From Corallococcus macrosporus DSM 14697 (GTDB lineage: Bacteria; Myxococcota; Myxococcia; Myxococcales; Myxococcaceae): DNA of 64,000 nt. This document shows positions 8,666 to 18,300 of the stretch, one piece after another (the first letter of the stretch is position 1; every line of letters starts with the position of its first letter). The DNA is taken from contig NZ_CP022203.1 of assembly GCF_002305895.1 (NCBI RefSeq), positions 3,326,501 to 3,390,500 on the forward strand, given 5' to 3'. The position numbers were made by a program, and so were the translations under genes. The notes beneath the pieces were generated by a model, which did not search any database, was not told the origin of the DNA, and saw nothing but the letters and a program-made list of their open reading frames with translations.

Positions 8666-9553
8666 CTACCCGAGGCCCAGCAGCCCTTCGAAGAGCGTGC
8701 GTGGGTCCAGGCCCGGTGGCAGGCCGGAGACGCCGCCGTCGTTCACCTCCACCACCGCCCAGCCGCCGTCCTGGAGCATGGCCACGTCCAGGGTGAGGAA
8801 GGGCGAGTCGATGCGCCGGGCCAGCGGCGCGAAGCCGGTGAAGTCCGGCACGTCGACGTCGAACTCGTGGTACGGCTCGGCGGCGAGGAGCCTGCCGCCC
8901 CCGAAGAAGAGCCGGTACTCCAGGTGGGCCGGGCCCGCCGGCGTGCGGCCGTATTCCTTGAAGGGGAGGAACTTGCGGACGACGAGCCCTCGCTCGAAGC
9001 GCTCCCCGCGCTCGTCGACGAGGTTGGCGCAGATCTGCTCGAAGCGCGCCTGCGTCGTCCCCTCGGGGATGAAGCAGGCCTCGTCCCAGCGCTCCTTGGC
9101 CGACTTCACGTGGTCCTTCACCAGCCAGGGCTGGGGGCCGAGCGCCTGGGCCGCGTGCCAGGCCTCCGCCGCGTCCGTGTCCTCCGTCCACACGCTGCGG
9201 GCGGTGTAGCGGGACAGCCGGGGGTACCAGTTGGGGAGGTAGAGCGCCGCCGCGTACTGCTCGGGCGTCGTGGTGAGCCGGTGGCCCAGGGCGGACACGG
9301 CCTCGTCCAGCGCGCTGTACTCCTCCTCCGTCAGCATCCAGCCCCGGTAGAGGAGCTTGAGCCGGCCGCGCTCGGGGAGGGTGGAGAGCGCCTGTTCGGC
9401 GTTGCCGGAGAGGAGGGCGCCCAGGTCGGCCTGGTAGGTGTCGACCCCGAGCGCCTCCGCCGCGTCGGCCTCCACGTCGAAGGGGTCGTCCTGGGTGGGA
9501 TTCCGGCCGAAGAGGATGGCGCGCGCGTGAGACGGACGTCGGGAGCCTGGCAT
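8666..9553 (-). CDS. ATP-grasp domain protein
   Basis: About 295 residues resembling small ATP-grasp proteins (DUF4343-like). Support: WLVKDHVKSAKE as the nucleotide-binding Lys loop, EYRLFFGGG in the middle and the metal/ATP-binding end DVAMLQDGGWAVVEVNDGGVSGLP. ATP-grasp enzymes ligate a carboxylate to an amine or thiol; the substrate is unknown. The start is uncertain: ATG at 9553 with GAGG 7 nt upstream is preferred, while an ATG at 9568 and a GTG at 9595 are alternatives in the same frame. It stands alone, 140 nt upstream of the lipoprotein gene on the same strand. Confidence 0.75.
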   Translation of the reverse strand: MPGSRRPSHARAILFGRNPTQDDPFDVEADAAEALGVDTYQADLGALLSGNAEQALSTLPERGRLKLLYRGWMLTEEEYSALDEAVSALGHRLTTTPEQYAAALYLPNWYPRLSRYTARSVWTEDTDAAEAWHAAQALGPQPWLVKDHVKSAKERWDEACFIPEGTTQARFEQICANLVDERGERFERGLVVRKFLPFKEYGRTPAGPAHLEYRLFFGGGRLLAAEPYHEFDVDVPDFTGFAPLARRIDSPFLTLDVAMLQDGGWAVVEVNDGGVSGLPPGLDPRTLFEGLLGLG

Positions 9554-9808
9554 CCAGAAGCCTCGCATCAGGGGTGGTGGTGGGTGGGGGGGCACCTCCG
9601 ACGCGTGCGCGCACGGACCCTGACTTCCGCCTCCGTGAGGCCAGCTCGCGCTCCGCGAGTGAATAAAACATCCGCCTCTGCGCTGAAGTGGATGGCCTCA
9701 GCGCCTGTCTGTTTTCACTTTGGGTGTTGGCCGGCCTTCTGTTCAGCTTAGAATGTTCCATCGGGTCCTGGGGGACCCGGTAGCCGTCACAACGAGGGGG
9801 AGTCCGTC

Positions 9809-10909
9809 ATGTCCAGTTCATTTCGTGTCGCGTCGTCGTCGACCGCGCAGCTCCAGGCCCTGGAGCTGATGCGCCGCCAGCTTCAGCCCAAGGCCGCTTC
9901 CAATACCGCCACCACCGCGCGAGGGCCGGCCCCTGCCGCGGCCCGGTTCGATTCCGGGCGCTCGACCTTCGAGCTGGCGGGGAGCCCACGCGCCCGGGGG
10001 CCCAACCTCACCGGGGAGTCGCCGGTGCTCGTGCAGTATCAGCCGCCCACGCCCACGCCCCCGGCGCCAGGGTTCACGCCCGTGGCGTCGGATGGCCGCG
10101 GGGCGCTTGGGGACATTCCGCTGGGGGAGCTCAGTCACCAGGACGGGACGTCCTACAGCGCGAATGTCCCCGAGGTCGTCGCCGGGACGGTGCCGGGCGC
10201 GAGCTACTGCGCGGCCACCGCGTTCGACATGCTGAGGGAAGCCCTCCCGCAGTGGACCACCGCCGAGTCCATCGACGCGGTGTTGATGGAGCACCGCGTG
10301 CGCTCCTCCGGGGCCATCTGGGAGCAGTTGGTGGCGTCCGGCGCCTTCGGCGGGCATCAGCCCAGCGGCTACATGGAGGGGCTCGACCCGAGTCCGGGCG
10401 GCATCTCCGAGGCGGCGCTGCCGGGCGGGCAGCCCATCCCCGTCGAGTTGGACTCCGGGGACGGACCGCCGCTGCGCTTCGAGGCGACGGAGGTGGAGTT
10501 CGCCCTGGTGCCCCAAACGCTGAATCCGGAGGCCGCCGTCTCCACGCTCGAGTCCTTGGGGGACATGGAAGTGGGGGAGATGCGCGCGGTCATCATGCGC
10601 CCGCTCAACTACGGCGGCTCCTCGGCCAACAACGTCACGGGCCACTGGGTGGTCGTCGAGCGGACCGAGGAGGGCTACCGCCTGACGCAGTCCGCGCCGG
10701 AGGACTGGGCGCTGCTCGGCGGCGCTTCCCCTGATGCCGCGCGGGGGGGCGTGTACGTGCACGAGTTCACCGGCGACTCCGCGCTCGAGGACGTGAGCAC
10801 GTACATCCACGCGGAGGCCCAGTACTCCGCGGCCCAGGGGACGGAAGACGCGAGCGCCGGGATGTACGCGGTCGCCGTCCTGCGGCCCGTGCTCCCGCCG
10901 GACGCCTGA
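9809..10909 (+). CDS. putative papain/C39-like cysteine peptidase-fold protein
   Basis: 366 residues, not recognised as a named family. The first 120 residues are Ser/Ala/Pro/Thr-rich and probably disordered, without a classical signal peptide. The folded part begins with GASYCAATAFDMLREA (Cys134 at a helix start) and later has GHWVVVE (His279) followed by EGYRLTQSAPEDW. Such a Cys-helix, then GH-beta-strand, then Asp/Asn layout is typical of papain-like and C39-type peptidases, so a protease or transglutaminase-like role is possible; this is inference. GAGGGGGA precedes the ATG. It converges on the zinc hydrolase gene 29 nt away. Confidence 0.7.
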   Translation: MSSSFRVASSSTAQLQALELMRRQLQPKAASNTATTARGPAPAAARFDSGRSTFELAGSPRARGPNLTGESPVLVQYQPPTPTPPAPGFTPVASDGRGALGDIPLGELSHQDGTSYSANVPEVVAGTVPGASYCAATAFDMLREALPQWTTAESIDAVLMEHRVRSSGAIWEQLVASGAFGGHQPSGYMEGLDPSPGGISEAALPGGQPIPVELDSGDGPPLRFEATEVEFALVPQTLNPEAAVSTLESLGDMEVGEMRAVIMRPLNYGGSSANNVTGHWVVVERTEEGYRLTQSAPEDWALLGGASPDAARGGVYVHEFTGDSALEDVSTYIHAEAQYSAAQGTEDASAGMYAVAVLRPVLPPDA

Positions 10910-10938
10910 GCCCAGGAGGGAGCCGCCCGCTTCTGGCT

Positions 10939-12753
10939 TCAGTCCCCCAGCGCGTCGTAGCGCACCAGCCGGAAGCGGGCGCCCTGCGCGTCGCGGATGC
11001 GGGCGGCCAGCTTCTCGTGCAGCTCCGGCGTCCAGGCGCTCCACCGCTGGAAGAAGGCCGCGGTGGCCGCCTTGTCACCTCCGTGCTGGAGCGCCAGCAC
11101 CTTCTCCAGGAGCGCCGTCACCACGGCCGGGTACTTGTCGTACTGAATGCTCAGGCGCGCCGTCTGGGGGTCCGCCCGGATGAGGCCGTGCTCCAGGAAC
11201 CAGTTGAACTGCACCAGCTGCATGCGCTGGTAGGGTTGGTCCTCACGCGGGCGCACATTCTGGAGCGTGCGGCGGATGCCGGAGGCCTGCACCGCGCGCA
11301 GCCCGGCGGCGTCCAGCGTGCCCTTCTTGTGGAAGGCGTGCAGCGAGAAGAGGCTCACCAGGTCCGCCTTCATCTCCTCCACGGCGCCGGCGTAGTCCTC
11401 CAGCGCGTCGTCCAGGTTGCGGCCCTTCGCGTCCCGGTCCGGCCCCAGGTAGTGGCCCACCTCGTGCCACAGCGTGCGCTGGAAGTTGCCCTCGGAGACC
11501 AGCTCCCGGGCGTGGGCGTCCGCCACCGCGGCGCGCCAGATGCGCTCGTCGGACGCGAACAGGTCCGGGTTCCGCATGATGTTCTCCCGCAGGAGGATGG
11601 TGCGGCCGTAGCGGCGCGCGGTGAGCGCGTCGTTGGGCAGGATGCTCGCGGTGTTGGTGCCGCGCGACTGGCCGAAGTCGGCGATGACCTCGTAGACGCC
11701 CACGGGGATGTCCTCGCGCACGCGCTTCTTCGCGGCGTAGGGCAGCGCGTCCTCCACCGCCTGGAGTCCGCCCAGGCGCTTGCGCAGCTCCTGCGTGGCC
11801 TCCTCGTTGCGCAGCAGCACCGACAGGCTGTGGAACGCCTTCACGCCGAAGAGCGCGTCGTCATACGTCTCATACGCGCCCAACTGGACGTTGAGCTTCT
11901 GGAAGCGGCCCGTCACCCAGGCCGCGTCGCCGCTCTCGTAGTCGTTGCTGAGCAAGTCCCGCGCGCGGTTGCGCAGGTAGCGCGCCAGCTCCACGTCGCT
12001 GGCCTCCAGCCGCCGCGCCGCGCGCATCACCAGGCCGTAGGCCTTCACCAGCTCCGGCCCGTAGGCCACCGCGTACGGCACCGCGTAGAGCACCCTGGCG
12101 TCGGGCCGCTTCGCCTTCGCCTGCAGGGCCTCACGCAGCCCCGGGTGCAGCGTGTCCAGCACCGGGTACGCCTGGAGGACCTTCACGTCCTGGCGCAGGT
12201 TGGCCGCCGTGGCGCGGCGGACCACCGTCTTCTCGCTGAGCAGGGCCGCGCGCTCCCCGGGGTTCGCCGCGAGGAAGGCGTCCACCTCCGCCCGCGTGAC
12301 GTCCACCGGGTACACGTTGCGCGCGGCCACCTGCGCGTCCACCGGCAGGAAGGCCTCGCGCGCGTTGCTCAGGGTGCTGGCGATGGGCCCCTGGTACAGG
12401 CGGTACAGCGTCAGCAAATCCTGCGTGCGCTTCGGGCCGCCCAGCTTCTTGTCCAGCGCCTGGAGCTTCGCGTGGGCGGGGCGCGCCTGGTGGTGACGCG
12501 ACGTCTCATAGAGGCCCTGGAAGATGGCGCCCACCTCCAGCAGGTCCTTCACCGCCGCCTGTTCGTCGGCGGTGAGGCGGGAGAGGTCCGGCGACAAGCG
12601 GACCTCCTGCGTCTTGGCGAGCACCTCGGCCACCTTCGCCTCGGGCCAGTAGCCCGGGGGCAGGGTGGGGGAAGGGCGGCTGGGGGCGGCGGCCTGCGCC
12701 GACAGTGCCAGGAGGGCGGCGGCGCCCAGGGACAGCGCGTGGGGGATTCGCAT
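10939..12753 (-). CDS. exported zinc metallohydrolase, dipeptidyl-peptidase III-like
   Basis: 604 residues with a signal peptide (ending near SAQAAA). The zinc site is HEVGH (His430, Glu431, His434) followed 25 residues later by EEMKAD, which supplies the third ligand Glu. The spacing, the all-helical composition and the upstream TNTASILPND segment recall peptidase family M49 (dipeptidyl peptidase III), but M49 enzymes carry HExxxH, whereas this has HExxH. It may belong to a related myxobacterial clade. An ATG 39 nt upstream would spoil the signal peptide, so 12753 was chosen. It is divergent from the P-domain lipoprotein gene, with an operator-like dyad between them. Confidence 0.75.
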   Translation of the reverse strand: MRIPHALSLGAAALLALSAQAAAPSRPSPTLPPGYWPEAKVAEVLAKTQEVRLSPDLSRLTADEQAAVKDLLEVGAIFQGLYETSRHHQARPAHAKLQALDKKLGGPKRTQDLLTLYRLYQGPIASTLSNAREAFLPVDAQVAARNVYPVDVTRAEVDAFLAANPGERAALLSEKTVVRRATAANLRQDVKVLQAYPVLDTLHPGLREALQAKAKRPDARVLYAVPYAVAYGPELVKAYGLVMRAARRLEASDVELARYLRNRARDLLSNDYESGDAAWVTGRFQKLNVQLGAYETYDDALFGVKAFHSLSVLLRNEEATQELRKRLGGLQAVEDALPYAAKKRVREDIPVGVYEVIADFGQSRGTNTASILPNDALTARRYGRTILLRENIMRNPDLFASDERIWRAAVADAHARELVSEGNFQRTLWHEVGHYLGPDRDAKGRNLDDALEDYAGAVEEMKADLVSLFSLHAFHKKGTLDAAGLRAVQASGIRRTLQNVRPREDQPYQRMQLVQFNWFLEHGLIRADPQTARLSIQYDKYPAVVTALLEKVLALQHGGDKAATAAFFQRWSAWTPELHEKLAARIRDAQGARFRLVRYDALGD

Positions 12754-12808
12754 GACGCACAAGATTGCCACGGAGGTGCGCGTATTCCCCACGGGTTCGG
12801 TGGGATTG

Positions 12809-12826
12809 CGTCACGCACGAGTGACG
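12809..12826. promoter_or_regulatory. inverted repeat in a divergent promoter region
   Basis: CGTCAC (12809-12814) and GTGACG (12821-12826) form a 6-bp dyad with a 6-nt spacer, located between the divergent metallohydrolase and lipoprotein genes and 39 nt before the latter's ATG. It could be an operator; six pairs can occur by chance in GC-rich DNA. Confidence 0.3.
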
Positions 12827-12864
12827 TCCTGTGCTCCGGACAAGTCTTGCGCTACACGGTGCGC

Positions 12865-14076
12865 ATGAAAACCAAATTTCCCCTGTTTGTGTCTCTATCC
12901 GCGTTGATTGGCTGTGGGGCCCCGACGGCCACGGACGGCCTGCAGGAGGCCATCGCGCTGGGCACGCAGACGCAGGCGCTGGCCACCGGGACGCCCGCCG
13001 CGGAGGGCGTGCTGTCCTTCCTCAACGACTACTATATCTCCTTCAATGAGCTGGACGTGCAGGTCCCGCTGAACGCCCAGGCGGCGCAGGCGCTCATCGA
13101 CTTCCGCGAGGGCCCGGACGGGGTGCTCCGCACGGGCGATGACCGCCGCTTCGTGAGCATCGAGCAGGTGGACGCGGTGCCGTACGTGGGCCCCGCGGCG
13201 CTGGCCGCGCTGGAGGCGTACGCCAAGGGCACGGGCCGCGTGGAGCTGCCGGTGGACGGCCACGTGGGCACCTTCCAGGGTGTGTCCTTCAACATGGCGG
13301 AGGCCCGCCGCGCCATCCACGCGGCGAACACGGAGAGCGCGTCCACGCTGGAGAATGTCTTCGCCATTCCCCAGGCCGCGGTGCAGAGCCTGGTGGCGGC
13401 GCGCCCCATCCTCCACATGATTCAGCTCTCCCGGCTGACGAGTGTGGACGCCCTCACGCTGAACCAGCTCAAGTCCAACACGCAGCTTGGCGCCGAAGGT
13501 GACCCCTGCACGGGCCCTGGCCTCTGTCAGCCCGGGCTCGTCTGCGAGGGCCGGCCCGGTGACGGCTCCAGCCCCTACGGCCGCTGCGTCGACACCGCGT
13601 ACCTCGCCGGCAACGGCGACGTGTGCTCCCGCTTCATGGCGTGCCCGTCGGAGGGCCTCATCTGCATCGGGCTGGCGTCAGGCTGGGTGGAGGGCTACTG
13701 CGCCCCGGCGTGGATGGGCGCCTCCTTCATCGAGTACTCGGACCTGCGGCTCCAGTCCACGAACCCACTGGTGACGGCGCCGCTCACGGTGGTGGGCCTG
13801 GCCACGGTGCCCATGGACATCAACGTGGAGCTGGACATCGTCCACACCGCGCCGCACCGGCTGGTGCTGACGCTGGAGGACCCGGGAGGTGAGACGGCCC
13901 TGCTGTGGGACGGCCCGAACGAAGGCACGCCGCCCTCGCGCATCGTCGTGACGCGTGGCATCCCGCGCGACGGCTCCATCAACGGCCGCTGGAAGCTGCA
14001 CGTCGCCAACCCGTCCGGCGTTGGCAGCGGCACGCTGCGCTCGTGGACGCTGAAGCTCACCAGCCGCTACGACTGA
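12865..14076 (+). CDS. lipoprotein with proprotein-convertase P-domain
   Basis: 403 residues. Signal sequence with lipobox LIGC (Cys17) predicts membrane anchoring. Residues about 55-125 carry an FREGPDGVLRTGDDRRF / VPYVGPAALAALEAYA segment like the helix-hairpin-helix modules seen in other secreted myxobacterial proteins. Two cysteine-rich modules (GDPCTGPGLCQPGLVC and GDVCSRFMACPSEGLIC) follow, and the last 110 residues form a P-domain beta-sandwich (DLRLQST to SWTLKLTSRYD), usually attached to secreted proteases. No protease domain is present, so an adhesive or substrate-binding role is inferred. The start is the only one giving a signal peptide. Confidence 0.82.
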   Translation: MKTKFPLFVSLSALIGCGAPTATDGLQEAIALGTQTQALATGTPAAEGVLSFLNDYYISFNELDVQVPLNAQAAQALIDFREGPDGVLRTGDDRRFVSIEQVDAVPYVGPAALAALEAYAKGTGRVELPVDGHVGTFQGVSFNMAEARRAIHAANTESASTLENVFAIPQAAVQSLVAARPILHMIQLSRLTSVDALTLNQLKSNTQLGAEGDPCTGPGLCQPGLVCEGRPGDGSSPYGRCVDTAYLAGNGDVCSRFMACPSEGLICIGLASGWVEGYCAPAWMGASFIEYSDLRLQSTNPLVTAPLTVVGLATVPMDINVELDIVHTAPHRLVLTLEDPGGETALLWDGPNEGTPPSRIVVTRGIPRDGSINGRWKLHVANPSGVGSGTLRSWTLKLTSRYD

Positions 14077-14090
14077 GCTCGCGCCGGTTC

Positions 14091-14127
14091 GCGGTGGGCC
14101 TCCGCGCTTGCTCGTGGGGCCCGCCGC
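14091..14127. terminator. possible terminator hairpin between convergent genes
   Basis: Arms 14091-14100 and 14118-14127 pair over 10 bases with one G-U pair and a 17-nt loop, in the 57-bp gap between the P-domain lipoprotein and the end of the lanthipeptide operon. The long loop makes it a moderate candidate. Confidence 0.45.
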
Positions 14128-14133
14128 GTGGTT

Positions 14134-15588
<1,455 letters not shown>

Positions 15589-15606
15589 GAATCCCTCACA
15601 GGCGCC

Positions 15607-17805
15607 TCAGCCGGTGGCCCGGGCGCGCTCCTCCCGCTGCGCATTCACCAGCGACGCGTAGGTGCCCTGGCGCTCCAGCAGCTCCTGGTGCCGGCCCACC
15701 TCCACCACGCGGCCGGCTTCCATGACGAGGATGGTGTCGGCGTTGCGCACCGTGCTGAGCCGGTGGGCGATGACGACGCGCGTGCACTTGAGCGACGCCA
15801 GCGCCTCTTGCACGTGGGCCTCGGTGGAGGCGTCCAGCGAGCTGGTGGCCTCATCCAGCAGGAGGATGGCGGGCCGGCGCACCAGCGCGCGCGCCAGGGC
15901 CAGCCGCTGGCGCTGCCCTCCGGACATGGAGAGGCCCCGGTCCGTCAGCGGCGTGTCGTACTGCATGGGCATGGCCATGATGTCGTCGTGGATGTGGGCC
16001 AGCTTCGCGGCCTCCACGACGCGGTCCATGTCCAGGTCCGGGTCGCTCAGGGTGATGTTCTCCCGCAGGGACGCGTTGAAGAACGAGGCGTCCTGCAACA
16101 CCACGCCCAGTTGGCCGCGCACCGCGCGCAAGTCCAGCTCGCCCAGCTCCACGCCGTCATACCGGACGTGGCCGGAGGTGGGCAGGTAGAGCCCCAGCAG
16201 CAGGTGCGCCAGGGTGCTCTTGCCCGCGCCCGAGCGGCCGACGAGCGCCACCATCTGCCCCGGCTCCACGCTGACGGACACGCCCTGCACCACCCAGGCG
16301 GAGTGGGGGTTGTAGCGGAAGCGCACGTCCTCCAGGGTGACGGCGCCGCGCAGCGTGGCGGGGCGCCCCTGGTGGGCCGCGTCGCGCTCGGGGGGCGTGT
16401 CCAGCACGTCGTTGATGCGCTCCAGGTAGGTGCTCAGGAACTGGAGCTGCCCGCCGGTGCCCAGCAGGTTGGACAGGGGCACCAGCAGCGCGGTGGCCAG
16501 CGCGTTGATGCTGAGCATCTGTCCCAGGGACATCGCGCCGTCCAGCACGCGCCACGCGCCCACGCTCAGCAGCACCAGCGGGGACACGCGGCGCAGCGTG
16601 CTCGTCAGCGCGTCCAGCCACGCGGAGAGCCGGCCGCGCTCCAGCTCCACGTTGAGCAGATCCACGTAGATGTTGGAGTAGCTGCCCACCATGCGGCCCT
16701 CCACGCCGAAGGCCTTGAGCGTCTGCATGCCGGACAGCATGGCCATCAGGTAGCTCTGGCTGCGCACGCCCATGTCCAGGCTGCGCGACAGGTGGCTGCG
16801 CTGCCGGGCGCGGGGCAGCGCGAACACCAGCACCTGCAACAGGCCCAGGCCCACCACCAGCAGCCCCAGCGACGCGTCCGCGACCAGCAGCAGCGCCAGG
16901 TAGAGGAGCACCAGGGCCCCATCGAGCGCGCTGGACAGCAGGCCGGTGGACAGCAGGTCCCGGATGGCCTGCTGCGAGCTCAGCCGCGTCAACAGGTCTC
17001 CCGCGGGCCGGAGCTGGAAGAAGGGGTAGGCCAGGCTCACCAGGTGGTCCAAGAGCCCCTGCGTCATCTGCGAGTCCAGCCGGGTGCGCAGCTCCACCAG
17101 GAGCTGGCCGCGCACCACGGAGGTGAGCAGCTCGAAGAGCAGCACGCCCGCGAGCGCCGCGGACAACACCCCCATCAGCGAGTAGTCCTGCCGGGGCACC
17201 ACCCGGTCCACCACCATGCCGGTGAGCAGCGGCACCGCCAGCGTCAGCACCTGGAGCACGCCGGACAGCGCGAGCACCTTCGCCAGCGTGCCGGCCTGCC
17301 GCTTCACCAGCGGCACCAGGTAGCGGTACGGGCTGCGCCGGGTGCGGCCCGGTTGGAAGTGCTCGGTCGGCTCCATCAGCAGCGCCACGCCGGTGAAGCA
17401 CTGGCTGAACTGCTCCATGGACACGCGGCGGCGGCCCTGGTCGGGGTCCACCACCTCCACCCAGCCGCGGCCCAGCCGCTCGAAGACGACGTAGTGCGTG
17501 AAGCGCCAGTGGAGGATGGTGGCCCGCGGCAGGAAGGGCAGCCGGTCCAGGTCCACGGAGATGGCGCGCACGCGCAGCCCCAGCTTCTGCGCCGCGGCCT
17601 TCAGCGCCTTCGCGCTGGCGCCGTCACGGCCGGGGCCCGTCACCTCCCGCACCGCCTCCAGGCCCATCTCGCGGCCGTGGTAGGCCAGCACCATGGACAG
17701 GCAGGCGGCGCCGCAGTCCGTCAGCGTCATCTGCCGCACTTCGGGCACGCGCCCGCGCGGGCCGAACCTCCACCGGCGCTGGGGCTGCGGGGCCTCGGCC
17801 GTCAT
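15607..17805 (-). CDS. lanT: bifunctional lanthipeptide ABC exporter with C39 leader peptidase
   Basis: 732-residue LanT-type transporter that removes the leader and exports the modified peptide. The N-terminal C39 peptidase has Cys31 in TLTDCGAAC, His104 in RFTHYVVF and Asp120 in VVDPDQG. A six-helix membrane domain spans about 170-450. The ATPase has Walker A GRSGAGKST (523-531), signature MSGGQRQR and Walker B ILLLDEATSSLD (near 650). Its ATG overlaps the stop of the upstream small membrane gene by 4 nt (ATGA), showing translational coupling; a longer in-frame extension to 17910 is less likely. The C39 domain fits a GA/GG-type leader, which the precursor two genes upstream has. Confidence 0.95.
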   Translation of the reverse strand: MTAEAPQPQRRWRFGPRGRVPEVRQMTLTDCGAACLSMVLAYHGREMGLEAVREVTGPGRDGASAKALKAAAQKLGLRVRAISVDLDRLPFLPRATILHWRFTHYVVFERLGRGWVEVVDPDQGRRRVSMEQFSQCFTGVALLMEPTEHFQPGRTRRSPYRYLVPLVKRQAGTLAKVLALSGVLQVLTLAVPLLTGMVVDRVVPRQDYSLMGVLSAALAGVLLFELLTSVVRGQLLVELRTRLDSQMTQGLLDHLVSLAYPFFQLRPAGDLLTRLSSQQAIRDLLSTGLLSSALDGALVLLYLALLLVADASLGLLVVGLGLLQVLVFALPRARQRSHLSRSLDMGVRSQSYLMAMLSGMQTLKAFGVEGRMVGSYSNIYVDLLNVELERGRLSAWLDALTSTLRRVSPLVLLSVGAWRVLDGAMSLGQMLSINALATALLVPLSNLLGTGGQLQFLSTYLERINDVLDTPPERDAAHQGRPATLRGAVTLEDVRFRYNPHSAWVVQGVSVSVEPGQMVALVGRSGAGKSTLAHLLLGLYLPTSGHVRYDGVELGELDLRAVRGQLGVVLQDASFFNASLRENITLSDPDLDMDRVVEAAKLAHIHDDIMAMPMQYDTPLTDRGLSMSGGQRQRLALARALVRRPAILLLDEATSSLDASTEAHVQEALASLKCTRVVIAHRLSTVRNADTILVMEAGRVVEVGRHQELLERQGTYASLVNAQREERARATG

Positions 17806-18017
17806 GGGCGCACGGGTCCTTCCGGGGCGATGAGGGCCGGCCACGCCAGGGCCGTGAGCGTCAGCGCGAGCGCGAAGACGCCCAGCAGCACGAAGGTCCA
17901 CCGCGTCCACCGGCCGGAGATGCGCAGCAGGTCGCCTTCGTCCTGCACGACGCGCTGGTAATGCGCCAGGGCTTCCTTGCGGAAGATGGAGGGGCGGCCG
18001 TCGGTGGGGGGCTGCAT
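17802..18017 (-). CDS. short HlyD-like membrane anchor (adaptor stub)
   Basis: 71 residues: a cytoplasmic segment with IFRKEALAHYQ near residue 11, then one transmembrane helix (about 43-63, FVLLGVFALALTLTALAW) and a short tail ending GPVRP. The N-terminal part resembles the start of HlyD-type adaptors that pair with C39 ABC exporters, but the several-hundred-residue periplasmic part is missing. The stop overlaps the lanT start as ATGA, so the frame is maintained as part of the operon. No strong ribosome-binding site precedes the ATG. It may be the remnant of an internally deleted adaptor or a deliberately minimal partner of LanT. Confidence 0.7.
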   Translation of the reverse strand: MQPPTDGRPSIFRKEALAHYQRVVQDEGDLLRISGRWTRWTFVLLGVFALALTLTALAWPALIAPEGPVRP

Positions 18018-18045
18018 CGCGGGCGAGGACGTTAGCGCAGGGGGT

Positions 18046-18077
18046 GGGGGACTGGCTCGGTCCGAGGCCAGTCCCCC
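18046..18077 (-). promoter_or_regulatory. intercistronic hairpin downstream of lanA
   Basis: A perfect 11-bp inverted repeat (18046-18056 with 18067-18077, arm GGGGGACTGGC) with further partial pairing in its 10-nt loop lies 10 nt after the lanA stop and before the adaptor stub. No U-tract follows, so it is more likely a partial terminator, attenuator or RNA-stabilising element that raises lanA output over lanT than a full terminator. Confidence 0.6.
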
Positions 18078-18087
18078 GGTGCCTTCG

Positions 18088-18300
18088 TTACAGGCAGACG
18101 TAGGGCGGGCACGGCGTGCAGTGGTAGCTGCCGAACCGCTCGCAGCTGTCCGCGCCGGAGATGCTCTCCAGGACCTCGTCGCTCAGCTCCAGCTCGGCGG
18201 CGGGGTTGGCGGGCAGGGATGCGCGCGCCTCGGCGGACAGGTTGTTGAAGTACTCGGGGTCTCTCCACGCACGGAGGATGTGGTCCTTCTTCTGGCTCAT
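18088..18300 (-). CDS. lanA: class II lanthipeptide precursor, mersacidin/lichenicidin-type leader
   Basis: 70-residue precursor. The leader (1-50) has the family marks: HILRAWRDPEYFNNLS, LPANPA, then ELSDEVLESISGA, ending in GA, a C39-type cleavage site. The predicted core (51-70) is DSCERFGSYH-CTPCPPYVCL. It has four Cys (core positions 3, 11, 14, 19) but only three Ser/Thr (2, 8, 12), so at most three lanthionine or methyllanthionine rings and one leftover Cys. The ATG overlaps the lanM stop as ATGA and has an AGGAGC site inside the lanM end. Gene order, leader type and neighbours agree; product activity is unknown. Confidence 0.92.
   Translation of the reverse strand: MSQKKDHILRAWRDPEYFNNLSAEARASLPANPAAELELSDEVLESISGADSCERFGSYHCTPCPPYVCL

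Noticed and set aside
9720-9745. Sigma-54-like TTGGCCGGCC-TTCTG before the 9809 gene
   Set aside because: The -12 GC is missing.
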